Positions 23,686 through 35,541 of a stretch of 64,000 bases of DNA are shown in pieces. The stretch covers positions 124,001 to 188,000 of the forward strand of contig JANTUC010000001.1 of assembly GCA_026873275.1 (NCBI GenBank), read 5' to 3'. The number at the start of each line of letters is the position of its first letter. Position 1 is the stretch's first letter. The notes under the pieces were generated by a model. That model saw nothing but the letters and a program-made list of their open reading frames with translations. It did not search any database and was not told the origin of the DNA. The position numbers and the translations under genes were made by a program. Origin of the DNA: Pseudopithomyces maydicus. Its lineage: Eukaryota > Ascomycota > Dothideomycetes > Pleosporales > Didymosphaeriaceae.

Positions 23686-24654
23686 ATGTCGTCGCGCTCG
23701 AACCAGTGGTTCGTCCCCGGCGAGGGCATCGCTCGCGAAGTCATCACCGCTGACATCCAGCGCTACCTGGGCCCCGACGCTCTCGTGAGGCCCGGCACAG
23801 GCACCGGCGAGTATGAGGTCCGCATCTCCAAACACCATCCGCACCCTTCCCAGACCACTTCTGACACCTCGAGCAGGGCCGACCGGGCTATTGGATAACT
23901 GCATACCGCACTCTCACATCGGTACGTTGCCCCAGCCTGCCACCCAAAACCAACCCGGCTGACAGACGTCATAGCAAATGATCCAGGACCTGCGATCAGA
24001 TTCGCAGCGTTGGCAGGCTGAGAAGGACCGCTCGCGCGGTGGAGGTACTGCTCACATTGGAGACAAAAAGGTGACCAGACACCCTGACGCTTCTGTAGGG
24101 GCATATCAGGATTCGAGCATCCATGCTCAGCGCCAGTATCACGGACCCACCGCTACGGAAACATATGCTGCTGTGCCTTCCACAAAGGCCTACTCAAGTC
24201 CCTCGTATGCTGGTGAATCCCCACACTACACCACCACTCCCACGGCCACATATACCCATGCCTACCAGCCACCATCGCATACAGCGCATCCCGCGCAGCC
24301 TCGGACGGAGCCCACTTACTACGGCCAGCATGCATCTTACGGATCCACACCTGCTCCGGCGTCATACTCATACGCGCAGCCTCCTGTCCAGGATCCCTAC
24401 GGCCGAACTCCCGCACCGCAGTACACTCATGCAACTCCAAGGTATTTTGGTTATTATGAGCCTCCATTCATGGACTATCACTAAGCCCCATCAGTGTCGC
24501 CGCGCCAGGCTACTACATTGCTTCGGATGGCCGCCGTAAGTGATGTTTCCTTTTGCCGTGCCTGCTTATAGCTGATCTCGTATCTCGCCCAGAATACCCC
24601 CTTTCTCAGCAGCCTCAGCAACCACAACCCCCACCAGCTGGCCGCCGAAGATAG
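23686..24654 (+). CDS. Conserved fungal protein of unknown function (YWITAYRTLT motif)
   Basis: Five exons, 23686-23817, 23877-23921, 23975-24441, 24486-24535 and 24593-24654, give 251 residues, all in phase. The first 75 or so residues are the conserved part: NQWFVPGEGIAREVITADIQ, RYLGPDALVRPG, then GRPGYWITAYRTLTSQMIQDL. The rest is Tyr/Pro/Thr/Gln-rich low complexity ending in a PQQPQPPPAGRRR tail. I recognise the N-terminal block as common in ascomycete hypothetical proteins but know no function. The layout (short conserved helical block plus Tyr/Pro-rich tail) is like a nuclear or RNA-associated factor; that is inference. Confidence 0.75.
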
Positions 24655-26577
24655 AGTAAGTCCTGGAAATGGCCACCTTCTGCGGATCTTGTTGTATTTC
24701 TTTGTGCTGGAGCTAGATTTTCCAAATGGCCGCCAGGTACTCCCGTTTGTTCCTCCGTCATTATACTGGTCCGAAGATACCCATACCATTTTTCGCAACA
24801 TGCGTCTGGAGTCTGACCGCCCCTTATTAATGGCTGCCTAATCACCCAAGGATCTGTTTGATTTTTGATTACATTCTCAAAAGCGGGCGGATAGAGTGGG
24901 CATCTGGTGAACGCTGGCCCAAGTTCGTTGTTTTAGTCGATGTGGGAACGCTCTGAATGAAGGCCGACAAACATTTCTTCCCACGGAGCCAGGTTTCTGG
25001 CAACACCCTTTAATGTGCCTTGTCCAGCTAGGTGGTAAGATTTTCCAGGATGCCACATATCAAGGATGGTTGATTCAAAGTCCATTGAGGAGCCTTCTAT
25101 CAACAAGCGGAAATTCACCGGAATGGACACACATTTCCTTCTAGTGCTGAACTTCACGCACGTTTCGCTATCTATTTTGCCGGAGCGTTTCATTCTTGAT
25201 TGCATCGCGTTTCCTGAGCGTTACGCATTCGCGCATGTATATACCTTCATCTCGTACGATTTACCACGAAGGAAATGTTTACGACCGGATGGCCACCTGT
25301 TGTTTTGCATAGCGGACAAGGGTGGATAAGACACCCAAGTCAGACTGCTTATCTCCAGTCACGTATACGAATGTCCTCCAGGGAACTGAATTCTCCACTT
25401 GGCATGTTTCAACCAGTTACGGTCTTCCAGTCCTCCATTTCCCCATTGAGCTTGTTCTTGATGCCCAACCCGAGCCGCTGCAATTTAACAGTACCAACCA
25501 CAGATGACGCAAGAATTTTTTTCCTTGTTATCAGGCACCAGAACGCACCACAGAATGTCGCGAATGTCCCACGCCCTGCTTACCATCCCACGCCTTCATA
25601 TACTGCTCACCATCCCGCGTAATCATCATCACTTTGCTGGGAGAGGCTTGATAGTCCTGTTACTGTAGTCTCAATATCACGAAGATACGATCCATTGTCC
25701 GGCGCGAAATGCGCGGCCGTATCATACGCAGGCCCGGATCATGCATGGTGAAGCAGCATTGCAGCTTTATCCGCTTCAATCTATTGTTCAGCTCCGCAAA
25801 CCCGTCGCACATGTCTTTACTTGCTGAAGTAACCAGTTTGCATAATGGACAAATGCACGCTTCGATGACTTGCATTGCTGCAATGCAGGCGCGAAATCCG
25901 TTCACTGCATGGTGCTCCCCGACCGGTCTTCAGTCACCCCGACGATGCTTTATACACGTCAAAGTGCCCTCATTATCACGTACTAGCGCTTCGCGCATAC
26001 TATCTCGTCTCGATACGAACCCCCTCCCCCCAGCAACCCATCGCCTCAATTTTGCGGCACAGCGTCTCTGAGCTCCGCATGCTACTCGGCATCCTGCTCT
26101 GCCCAGTATGCACGCGCAAGCCACTGAATCCTTCTCCCAAGCGCCTATCACATGCTAGAACCCGATACCCTGGGTCTTCCGGACGCGCGATGCGCTTCGG
26201 CAGCTCGCGAGAGGGTGTATCGGAAGAATTTGCATCAGGCGTTCGTGCATGCGGACGCGATCGGTGAGAGAGGTGCCGTGTCGGCTTCGGGCCGCACTCG
26301 TATCTGGGGGATGGGGGAGGATCTAGATCGTTGAGGTGGTCTGGAGGCAGGTTTGGGGAGTCTGCGTGTTGGGATGGTGGTTGGTGGTTGGGCGAGGGGT
26401 GGGGATGGGCGCGGGGATAACGGGGCCCTGCGTGTGGATCGTGGAGAGGAAGGTATACGGGTCGGTAGGAAGGTCAAGACGACGTGGACATGGGTGACTA
26501 GATTGATATTGCCGTTGTATGTATGTAGATGAGTGCTTTTGGGGATCGGCGTTTGAAAGTTCCCGGTTTTATATCAT
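24655..26577. other. Gene-free region with possible coding relic
   Basis: No intact gene. On the minus strand 25205-24933 reads as 90 residues of protein-like sequence (FESTILDMWHPGKSYHLAG and on) without a recognisable family or good start; it may be a decayed gene. The rest shows nothing. Confidence 0.4.
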
Positions 26578-26844
26578 TCAATTTGAGGATTGTTTTTCGT
26601 CCCTGCCCCTCTTGCTGTACAGCTCTTCTTGCTTGTTTGTATTTGGCTTCCCTTCTATTCTGTCTAGTGCATCCTCTATAAGACCGATATGGCCTCGGAG
26701 TGTGCCCTCAATTTCATCGAGACGTGCTTCTTGCTCTTCAAGGTTGTAGTCCAGGCGCGAGCGGATGTAGAAGGTAGAGCCGCCTATGGCCAAAAGGTTG
26801 ACGGCAGGAAGGAGGTTCTGTAAACGCAGGAACGTAGATGTCAT
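26578..26844 (-). CDS. Small membrane-anchored coiled-coil protein (hypothetical)
   Basis: A single-exon 88-residue protein. A hydrophobic segment near the N-terminus (LLPAVNLLAIGGSTFYI) is followed by an acidic amphipathic helix (LEEQEARLDEIEGTLRGHI, then LIEDALDRIEG) and a charged tail. The layout fits a small single-pass protein, for example of mitochondria. It is not recognised. Supported by composition and by a clean start and stop in an otherwise empty area. Confidence 0.5.
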   Translation of the reverse strand: MTSTFLRLQNLLPAVNLLAIGGSTFYIRSRLDYNLEEQEARLDEIEGTLRGHIGLIEDALDRIEGKPNTNKQEELYSKRGRDEKQSSN

Positions 26845-27303
26845 ATTTGATGTGTTTAAAGCGAAGAGAATGAGAAATCACGGAGTGTAAGAGTTAGCAC
26901 GTCGGCTTTGTATACGATATGTCAGTAACCTCAAATCGATGACGACATGTACTTATCCCACTGTATCATGGGCTAGAAATACATAGGGAAGTATAGCCAA
27001 TTCACTGTAAAGGTAGCGATGCTGTTGTTTGCGTATAATATGGTTGTCTCGTAGGTAGGTAGTACTTTCGACGACGTAGAATGATAGGCGCTCGTCTCAC
27101 CTATACGGGTAAAGCGCCACCGGGAAGGATGAATGACGCGCAGCCACGGGACCGCGGGAAGACGCGACGACCCACCAAAGCGCATCTCACCGCGTTCGCG
27201 CGCCATCCTCGCCCAAATCAAACAGGCCCCCCATATAAACATAATACGCGCGAAATATCTCTATAAACTGCCCACGCGATGCAGTAACCCAATCTCCACC
27301 ACG
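26845..27303. other. Intergenic region, promoter of the polymerase eta gene
   Basis: Divergent spacer between the small protein and the polymerase gene. No coding signal. Confidence 0.5.
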
Positions 27304-29498
27304 ATGTCCTCCCCGCCGCCCGTCTTCGCCTCCTCCCCGATCTCTCGATAACATCCCTGCGTCGAACCCCAAAATCAAACTTCACCTACAAACACCTCTC
27401 CCAGCTGAAAACATACTCCACGCAGACGCCCCTCCGCGTAATCGCACATGTCGACCTCGACGCCTTCTACGCCCAGTGCGAAACCGTCCGCCTAGGCATC
27501 GACCCTTCCAAGCCCCTCGCCGTCCAACAATGGCAGGGCCTCATCGCCATAAACTACCCCGCCCGGGCCTACGGCCTCAGCCGCCACGTCACCAGCGCCG
27601 AAGCGCTGAAGCTCTGTCCCGAGCTCATAATGCAGCACGTTGCGACGTGGAAGGAGGGCGACGACAAGTGGAGCTACAGCGCTGATGCGTTCAAGGAGAT
27701 TGCGACGCGGAAAGTCAGCTTGGATCCGTATCGGACGGAGAGCCGGAAGATATTGAAGTGTATCAAAGAGGCGTTGCCGGAGGGCGCGCTGCAGAGGGTG
27801 GAGAAGGCCAGTATCGACGAGGTGTTTATGGATCTGAGCGCGCAGGTGCATTCTATACTCATGGAGCGGTACCCTGAGCTGAGGGGCCCACCGCCGTATG
27901 ATGACCCGAGCGAATATCTGCCCAAGGTGCCGACTACGGCGCTGGACTGGAAGGCCGATGCGCTGGTCGAGACGGGGGAAGAGGATGGCGAGGATAGGGA
28001 CCCTGATTGGGATGATGTGGTGACGGTGCTGGCGTCTGAAATCGTACGCGATGTCCGGAAAGCTGTTTTCGATACGTTGGGGTATACATGTTCAGGCGGT
28101 GTGGCGAAGAATAAGATGCTGGCGAAGCTGGGCAGCGGGTATAAGAAGCCGAATCAGCAGACGGTGATACGGAGTCGGGCGGTCAAACACTTCCTGAGTG
28201 ACATGAAATTTACGAAGATACGGATGCTGGGTGGGAAATTAGGGGACCAGGTAGTGGAGATGTTTGGCACCGACCAAGTAAAAGAACTATTGAATCAGCC
28301 GCTGGATCAGCTGAAGCGATTAGGCGATGATACGGGGACCTGGCTGTATAGTACGATCCGTGGCGAGGATCACAGCGAAGTTAACCCCAGGACACAGATC
28401 AAGAGCATGTTATCTGCCAAGTCATTCCGTCCAGCTATCAACTCTTTCGAGCAGGGCGTGAAGTGGCTGCGTATCTTCGTTGCAGATATCTTTTCGCGGT
28501 GCGTGGAGGAAGGTGTGCTGGAAAACAAAAGGAGGCCGCGATCTATCAATCTGCATCATCGTCAAGGCGGTCAGACGAGGAGTAGGCAGAGTCCGATTCC
28601 GCAAGGCAAACCATTCAGCGAGGCTATCCTATTCGATCTAGCAAAGAACCTGCTAGCTCAGGTAGTAGTCGATGGGCGAGCGTGGCCCTGTGCGAACCTC
28701 TCGCTTAGTGTGGGCGGCTTCGAAGATGGTGTCACAAATAACAAAGGTATCGGGGGCTTCCTCGTTCGAGGCGAGCAGGCAAAGGCAATGCTGTCGAGTG
28801 GACGGGCTTCCATGAGCGGGGGTGAGCCACCAGCGAAACGCAGACGGACAAAAGGCAATATCAAAAGCTTTTTCGGTCCTCCCAGCGAGAAGAAACGCGA
28901 TTTTGAAGCAGCGAGGAGGGTACTGATGGAAAGCCGGGAGTCGACGCGAGAGGAGGAAGAAGAGGCAGAGGAAGAAGTTGAAGAAGATGACGGTGATGAA
29001 TTCGGAGCACCGCCGCTCGAAGATGTGCCGGAGCAGCTACCTATACAAACGCCCGAAAAAGAGATGTACACATCCAGTACGCCGCCATCGGCGCAACCGC
29101 AGAATATATCTGATACCGAGCCACCAGAAAGACCCAGAGAAAGACCCAGAGAAAGACCCGAAGAAAGACCCGAAGAAAAACCCGAAGAAAGACCCAAAGA
29201 AAGTGTCGTAGAAGCATCGCCATCGCTGAATCTTCAGCAAAGGGCGTTGGAAACATTCTTTTGTGTTAAGTGTAACAAGCGCTTGCCCATGGGTGCAAAG
29301 GTGGAGCACGATGATTATCACTTCGCGTTGGATCTGTCGAAGGAAATGAGAGCGGAGGATCGGATCGTGCCAAATACAATGCAAACTGTAAGAAATACAC
29401 CAGCGTCGAAACCATCGAGAGGAAGGGGCAGACCGCCGGGCAGTGGAAGAAGTGTCGAAAAGGGTCAGGCAAAACTCGCGTTCGGACGCCAGAACTGA
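27304..29498 (+). CDS. rad30: DNA polymerase eta (Y-family translesion polymerase), N-terminal frame break
   Basis: A nuclear translesion polymerase that replicates past UV dimers. It is intronless. The catalytic core starts VIAHVDLDAFYAQCE, with metal-binding Asp residues. VQQWQGLIAINYPARAYG and KASIDEVFMDLS follow, the latter with the catalytic Asp-Glu pair, then the helix-hairpin region CSGGVAKNKMLAKLGSG. A polymerase-associated (little finger) domain comes next. KGNIKSFF looks like a PCNA-interaction motif. An acidic region and a 12-base repeat encoding ERPR/ERPE tetrapeptides precede a UBZ zinc finger (FFCVKCNKRL to HDDYHF) and a basic end. ATG 27304 (MSSPPPVFASSP) is out of frame with the core; one missing base between 27304 and 27348, a region with C4 runs at 27311-27314 and 27335-27338, restores a 731-residue protein. 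No other in-frame ATG precedes the core. Confidence 0.92.
29125..29210 (+). repeat. 12-bp coding repeat (ERPR/ERPE tetrapeptides) in polymerase eta
   Basis: About six imperfect copies of a 12-base unit (AGAAAGACCCAG-like) encode Glu-Arg-Pro-Arg/Glu repeats in the disordered region before the UBZ finger. The unit keeps the frame. Confidence 0.8.
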
Positions 29499-29598
29499 GA
29501 TCTGTGTTGTTAGTGAAGTGTCGGGGTTGCATCATCGTTGTAATTGGTTGCTGTTTGCCTTACCTTAAGAGCGATACAGCGTAGTTTGATAGTCTCGG

Positions 29599-30493
29599 TC
29601 AGGTTGAGAAATAGGTCCTCTTGTTTCCCTTCCCGTTGTGCCATTCCTCTTCCCATAAGGCGCTACTCCTGGCCTTGTAGATCTTGGTGTCCCGGTACCA
29701 TGCGCCGCGGTGCTTTCTCTCCCTGGGGCACATGGGGTCTTCAGGCAGATTGTCAACATCGGCAACCCAAACAAATAAACAAATGAGGAAATAACAGAAG
29801 GATGTCCTTACCATTATTTGGATGTCTCTCTTCACACTTCCAACATTTCTGAGGCCTCATTTTGGTGACCTTGGCGTTCACCACCTTTCCCTTCTTCTTC
29901 TTGTCCGGTGGCAGATTCTTATCCCACCGAGGCAGCTCTGCCTTATTCTTCTTCTTATTCTTCCCATCCCACTCTTCCGCTCTCTCCAAGAACTGCTTCG
30001 TCTTCTCCTTGCTCACGTACTCCATTTCCATTCTGAAGACTGGGCTCACGCGACACAAGATACCAATCTTCTTATACAACGCTTGCATCCTAGCAGACCG
30101 CCACCTTCTATGCGTATACTCCATGTACTCCATGTACTCATTCACCTTGCAAGGAATGGTCTCGTCCAAGCTCAAGTCAAAGATCCTCTGGCGGATTTCC
30201 GTAGGGATGCCGAGGAGAGAAGCGGATGGAACCTCCCGCTCCTGCAGCCGGTATGCCAGGTTGTTGCGCATCCACGGGTGGAGGTATTTCAACGCAGTTT
30301 CTTTCTTGGCGGCTTTTCGTTTCACATCGCGTAACTCACGGTAGAAGGGCATCCGGGTATCGATCTTGATGCGCATCTCGCGCTCGAGGGCTCGTTTGCG
30401 CTTTTGCGCTTGGTTCGCGCGACGATTCTTCTTGTAGTTTGCGCCCCGTCGCACTGAAGGCGTCTCTTCCACGAAAGGCTCGTCTCCAGTCAT
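29599..30493 (-). CDS. F-box-like protein with C-terminal Cys cluster
   Basis: Two exons, 30493-29812 and 29738-29599, give 273 residues in phase. A basic N-terminus rich in Lys/Arg (residues 15-70) is followed by an F-box-like segment, LLGIPTEIRQRIFDLSLDE (about 92-110). The C-terminus has CWKC, a Cys across the splice junction and a basic GNKRTYF end, suggesting a small zinc-binding site. F-box-like proteins usually recruit substrates to SCF ubiquitin ligases, but this fungal class is uncharacterised. It converges on the polymerase gene (about 100 bases between stops). Confidence 0.65.
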
Positions 30494-30610
30494 GGTGTTG
30501 GTGTGAGGGTGAAGAGGGAGGGAGGTGGGAGGGGCAAAGAAAGGTTTATCACGCCTTGCTTGGAGGCAGTTTGGAGGAAGGAGCGACCGTTTGCATACTA
30601 CCTAACTTGG

Positions 30611-31979
30611 CTAGCGCGCCTTGCACTTCCATAGATACAGCTTTCTGTCTTCGAAGCTGGTGGAAATGATGGTGCGCTGATTGTTGCTATCTAATTTGTG
30701 TTGGCAGTCACTTGCGTAAAGTAGTGTGCCTCCGTTCTTTTCAAATTTTGCCTCGACATCAAAGTACCAATCACCGTCACTTTCACATAGTTTTACTATT
30801 CGTGCTCCCGCTTGCATACAACTTACGATCAGGTGGTAGACCTTTTCAGTCTTGCCTGAGTCTGGGTCAACTCGAGTACTCGTTTGCACAAGTTTGATCC
30901 GAAAGACTCCCCCACCCATGTTCTCTTCTGCGAGCACTACCCTCCGGCCGATAGTTGGGCAATGCACAAGTCGGATATGGTCATCGTAAGATCCGGTCAA
31001 TAACAGAAACCCGTTCGATGCAGATTTCGAGGCCTCAGTAAACTATATGAAATGAGGCTTTGTATACTTCGTGGAGGTAAGCCAGGGCATAACTTACAGG
31101 CACTTGAGAGATGGGTAATACAGCTGTGACACCTGCTTGGTGAATCTTTCGATCCATCCAAGGCATTATTTGAGGTGTTGGGCTTGCGGAAACACTGCAT
31201 GATGTTTAGCACATGCATCTCATGTGTCATTGGGAAAACATACCTCTCTTGATCGATTTCCAAATCTACGTAACGCAGTATCGCATCGTCACCTCCAGAT
31301 ACAAGTCCCCATTGTTCACAGTCATTTCCAGAATGTTTGACAAATGAGCACATCCATGCTTGAAAATCGTGTTGCAAAATAGCGACAGTTGAGCTAGCTT
31401 TCGGTTCGAACGCAGCTACACAAACTTGGCCGTCCGAAAGCGTCATTGCAACATGGCGACCTTCGGGATGGAAAGCCAGGAAAGTGATAAGGATATCATG
31501 AGAAAAAAGTTGGATCGTACGAATGTGGTGCATCTTTGGGTGGTTAAGGGGATTGCCGTCTTTATCGTTTGAGCTGAGACCGTATAGGGCAATCGATCCA
31601 GTAGATGTAGAGATGGCGAAGACATCTGATTTTCCATCGACGAGGCTACTTTTAGGAACAAAATGAAGGTCATAAACTCCAAATTGTGTTCGTAATGTTT
31701 GAATGATTTTCCTGGCGTGTGTCAATCCGTCGTGCTCGACACAAAGGCGTGTGACCTGGGAGCGAATAAGAAATGCTCTTACATCTCACCATCTACTACC
31801 TGAATCAAATCGAGACTTCCGACTCGGGTCTGATTAGTTGGCGCACCGAATTCAGAAGTCTCATCTTCAAGTAGTGTGTACGTGCCGACCACTGCATATT
31901 GATCGTTCTTTGGCCAGAATTTCACAACGTCTGGGCGTAGATCTAGTGTCAGCACTTTAAAGTCATCGATGATATCCAT
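30611..31979 (-). CDS. dph7: Diphthamide biosynthesis protein 7 (diphthine methyl ester hydrolase), WD-repeat
   Basis: Dph7/Rrt2 removes a methyl ester during synthesis of diphthamide on elongation factor 2. Four exons, 31979-31800, 31755-31244, 31194-31098 and 31042-30611, give 406 residues in phase. ATG 31979 (MDIIDDFKVLTLDL) is preferred to an upstream Met because the family begins close to the TLDL strand. Recognisable family blocks are GLVSGGDDAILRYVDLE, IHQAGVTAVLPI, LLTGSYDDHIRLVH, and STSFEDRKLYLW at the end. WD-type blades run throughout. Probably cytosolic. No frame break. Confidence 0.88.
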
Positions 31980-32493
31980 ACTATACGACTCGCTGCGGAC
32001 CTGTTCGGCGTATGCTGGTTTGCTTGGGTTCCACACGCTTGACTCTGTGCTTGTGCGTATGTAAGTAGGACCACTGTGGGAAAGCACGAAGGGACTAGCG
32101 TCTCGGTTAAAGCTGCCTCGTCCACGACATCATGTGCTGCTTCACAACCTTGGAACATGTACGATGTAATGCTCCACTGATCTACAGGTCCACAGTTGTG
32201 AACTGGACATGCACGTGCGCATCAATGTCGTGTGTAAATGTAACTCCGTCCGGCTGAGGCGCCAAGAAAGCCACAGCAGTGCACCGCCTCGTTGGTGCCT
32301 TAACTATACCCCTGCTCGCCTCGTTGTTGCCTACGCTAAGCATCACTACTACCGTATTTGGCCACTGGGGCTACTACATTCATGTTGTATAAAGAAGGCA
32401 CATGGGAACGCGTTCTTTTCGCGTCCATAAAGATCAAGCGCGTTTCGCCATTCAATGTCAGATTACTCTCCTCGTACCAACACAACTTGGCAA
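31980..32493. other. Intergenic region
   Basis: Divergent promoter between dph7 and the F-box-like gene. Nothing else seen apart from the start-codon duplication that begins at 32494. Confidence 0.5.
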
Positions 32494-32600
32494 CCACGCA
32501 CTCCCACATACACACTCTCTCATTACTGCAAACACCTCACCATGGCACCACGCACTCCCACATACACACTCTCTCATTACTGCAAACACCTCACCATGGC
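32494..32600 (+). repeat. 54-bp tandem duplication carrying the start codon
   Basis: Bases 32494-32546 are repeated exactly at 32548-32600 (period 54, 53 identical bases). Each copy ends in a Kozak-like CACCATGGC, giving in-frame ATGs at 32542 and 32596. Because 54 is divisible by three, the reading frame is kept and 18 residues would be added if the first ATG is used. Confidence 0.95.
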
Positions 32601-33652
32601 CGACACATCCCGAACCGAGCTTCGCACCTCGAAGCGTAAGCGGGCTCAGGTCAACTATTACGAGGAGCCCGCTAGCGACGACGAGGAGCTCACCCTTCAT
32701 GATGAAGAGAATGAGGAAGTCAAAGAGAGCTCTCGGCCAAAGGTTTGTTGACCGATGCCTATATCTTTCTCTGGAATACTCATGTATATCAGAAGTGCAA
32801 ATCTGTGTCATCAAAGCCCCTCCCGAAGAAGAAGATCTTCCCTTTCTTGGAACTGCCAGGCGAGCTCAGGAACAAGATCTACAATTATTGTCTCCATGAT
32901 CCGGCTGGCGTCTATCTCTTCGCAGCCACGCAGAAGTATCGTCGTACGGTATCCAGGGGAGCAGGACTGGACTATTACGGCGAATCTCCAATCACACATT
33001 CCACCGACGACGAGAATGATGAGCAAGAGGAGGAAAAGGCTGAGCTGCCAAGCGATGTTATGCGCCCTTTCGTACCCGCTCTCCTTGCGGTTTGCAAAAA
33101 GATTAACGAGGAAGCCCGCGGCATCTTGTATGACCATGTATTCCATGTGAGAGATTCGATGACCTTGCATTCGTTCCTTGTCGACCTAGGCCCTCGCGGT
33201 GCGACTTACTTGAAGAATGTCGAGCTTGGGGAGTGGGGCCACGGTAGAGGAGTGAATAAAGCGTATAATCACGTTTGTCTCCCACTGTATGGTTGGACTA
33301 CATTTTGCTGAACCCTTCGCAGGCTTGCTTCACTGCTCTCGCAGCTGCCACCAATCTAGAGAAGTTCACCTTCCATGGTATCCTCTCGTGGAGCTCGGAC
33401 CCAAAACCCAGAGCTACTAGGTTCTATCGCGATGCTTTCCCTTGGCTAGAAGCGATAGGTGCTGCCAAGGGCAAGGCTGATGCAGCCGTGGACTTGGTCG
33501 ACGTCCGAGTTCAAGATCCCAGCTCCTACTACTATTACCGACGAGGCCGCGCACGAACAGCACGCAAGTTCTCATCATATGAGGATATTGATTTGTTTCG
33601 AGAAGAACTGGCCAAGCTGCTGAATGCTCGCATGGACCGCATAAGATCGTAG
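32596..33652 (+). CDS. F-box-like protein (fungal, uncharacterised)
   Basis: Three exons, 32596-32742, 32793-33272 and 33323-33652, give 318 residues in phase from the second copy of the duplicated start; ATG 32542 or 32455 would add 18 or 47 residues. A basic/acidic N-terminus (SKRKRAQVNYYEE) precedes an F-box-like block FPFLELPGELRNKIYNYCL (about residues 64-82). An acidic insert (DDENDEQEEEKAEL) and PALLAVCKKINEEARGILY follow; the latter is the usual second block of this large fungal family. The C-terminal half has no known domain. The likely role is substrate recognition for ubiquitination, inferred from the family only. Confidence 0.7.
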
Positions 33653-34216
33653 ATGCTGGCATGCGGCACGGAAGCAGACGAATTTGCTCATTCGACCACG
33701 CCAACCACAATGATGGGACACCGAGGTCCATCAATTTTTTATCACAGAATTTCTTGCACACTGATCATAGGCAGGCTCTGGTTTGCGAGGTATCATGGGA
33801 AGAAGGACAGCATTCAAACGGCGTTTTCAGTTATTTTGGCCAGACTGTGAATTGCTAATGACATTCAACGATCTCTTATTTTTATCACTAATGACCGATG
33901 TGGTAGCGGAAGCTATGGGCTTTCTCTCTCTCTGCCTTTATAGGGAGGCTTGCACGGAATGATGTAGCTCTCACGCATTCTCATGGTGCTTTTAACGCAC
34001 ATGACAATTGGTTGCAGTTTAGCAATATATCATCTAAATGTCAAATACCAGCTCTTCCCATCACTCAATAACATTGTAGGGTATCAAAATATGCATTAAA
34101 GATGCTAGCCACAAATTTGCTTCATGTGTGTCATCAGGCGCGTGTTTATGCACAAAGAAAATGCCCACGCTTCATCACATCGTAACCAAGAGATCTTCCC
34201 TCCTAGATCATCATCA
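33653..34216. other. Intergenic region
   Basis: Convergent spacer between the F-box-like gene and GGPP synthase, AT-rich at 33840-34100. A short CT repeat lies near 33927-33940. No gene. Confidence 0.5.
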
Positions 34217-35541
34217 TCACCGAACGACCAACCTCGCCAGCAGTCCTCTTAACCCTTCAGCCCCCTCCTTAGCTTCCTCCCCCAACGACTCTTCAACATG
34301 ACAAATCAGCTTCTCCGCCTTCCCGCTCAACCCCTCAATCACGCCCTTGCTATACTCAAAGCTCCCCTTCTCTTCAAGATACCGCACCGCATACCGCTTT
34401 ACCTCCTCATCCGTCGTCTTCTGCTTGAGAATATTGTACATGACACGATTCGATGGATCCGCCCGAATCGCATGGATAACGGGGAAACTGAACTTCCCCT
34501 CCGTCAAATCCTCGCACATTCCCTTGAGGCTCTTATACTCGCTCGTACTCGACAAATTCAAATGGTCGTCCAGAATCTGAAACAGCAGGCCAATCGTGCT
34601 GACCAGCGGCGCGCAGTCGATGGCGACCGTGCTCTCCGCCTGCATCAGCTTGATGGCGAGCCGGAACAGGCCCCCCGTCTTGTTGTCGACCATCTCGAGG
34701 TACTGCGCTTCTGACGGGCAGGTCAGGCTGTCGCGCCAGTGGAGCTCCATGCCTTGCCCGCGGTGCAGGTTGAGCAGCTCCTCCGAGTAAATGTTGATGA
34801 GCTGGGGATTGTTGAGCGGGAGGAGCTCCTGCAGGGCGCGGAAGTAGACGTAGTTTGCCGAGTTTATGGTCTGGGCGACGCCGAAGATGGAGTTTGCGAC
34901 GGGGATGCCGCGGCGGAGGACGGAGGAGTCTTCGACGTCGTCGACGCTGGGGGGATGCGGGTTAGTGGTGCGCGCAGCGGGGAGGGAGGGGATTTGGGGC
35001 TCGGAGCAGACGTACAGGAGGGATGCTGTGTGCAGCATGCCGACTACGCGCGTTATGACTTCTAGTCGTTCTGGTGGGACTTTTAGCCACTTGTTGAAGG
35101 CAGCGATGCACTGGCTGCGGATGTCCTTTCCAGGGTGCCCGACAAGATAATCGTAGGGCCCTAACAATATCCTTTCATTCTCCTCGGTCCAGCCTTCATG
35201 CCGTCCGTATATGAGGTCATCCCCGATGTTTCCCTGCGGATCCGGCGGCGGGGGTGCCTGTTCGAACGATGTCTTCGCGTCGCCCATGGCGTTGTGTGTT
35301 CGCGCGGGGTGCTGCGGGGCTTGTACCTGGTCCTGTACCTGAGTCTCGTGGAATAGCTTGCTCTTTTTGCTCTGGCTCATCCAGTCGACTTCGGAGAGCG
35401 GGCGCAAGACGGAGCCGCGGTGCTTGACGCCGTTGGCGATGCCGTGGGACGATGTCCTCGGAGGGATCGCGTTCGGGCTTTGGTAGGGCGACTGGGCGTG
35501 GAGGGTGCGTGAGACGGCGGAGCTGGGGCCGAGGATGGCAT
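34217..35541 (-). CDS. ggs1: Geranylgeranyl diphosphate synthase, N-terminal frame break
   Basis: A trans-prenyltransferase that extends FPP with IPP to C20 GGPP, used for protein prenylation, carotenoids and diterpenes. The first aspartate-rich motif is completed by removing a 69-nt in-frame intron (35015-34947), giving LLVDDVEDSSVLRRG. Other blocks are GKDIRSQ near the N-terminal core, LHRGQGMELHWRDSL, MVDNKTGGLFRLA, and the second Asp motif FQILDDHLNL followed by EGKFSFPVIHAI. The natural start is probably ATG 35541 (MPSSAP), which is out of frame with the core. One missing base near the G4 run 35525-35528 joins them into a 418-residue protein. Housekeeping neighbours argue for the primary-metabolism paralogue rather than a cluster enzyme. 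Confidence 0.92.
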
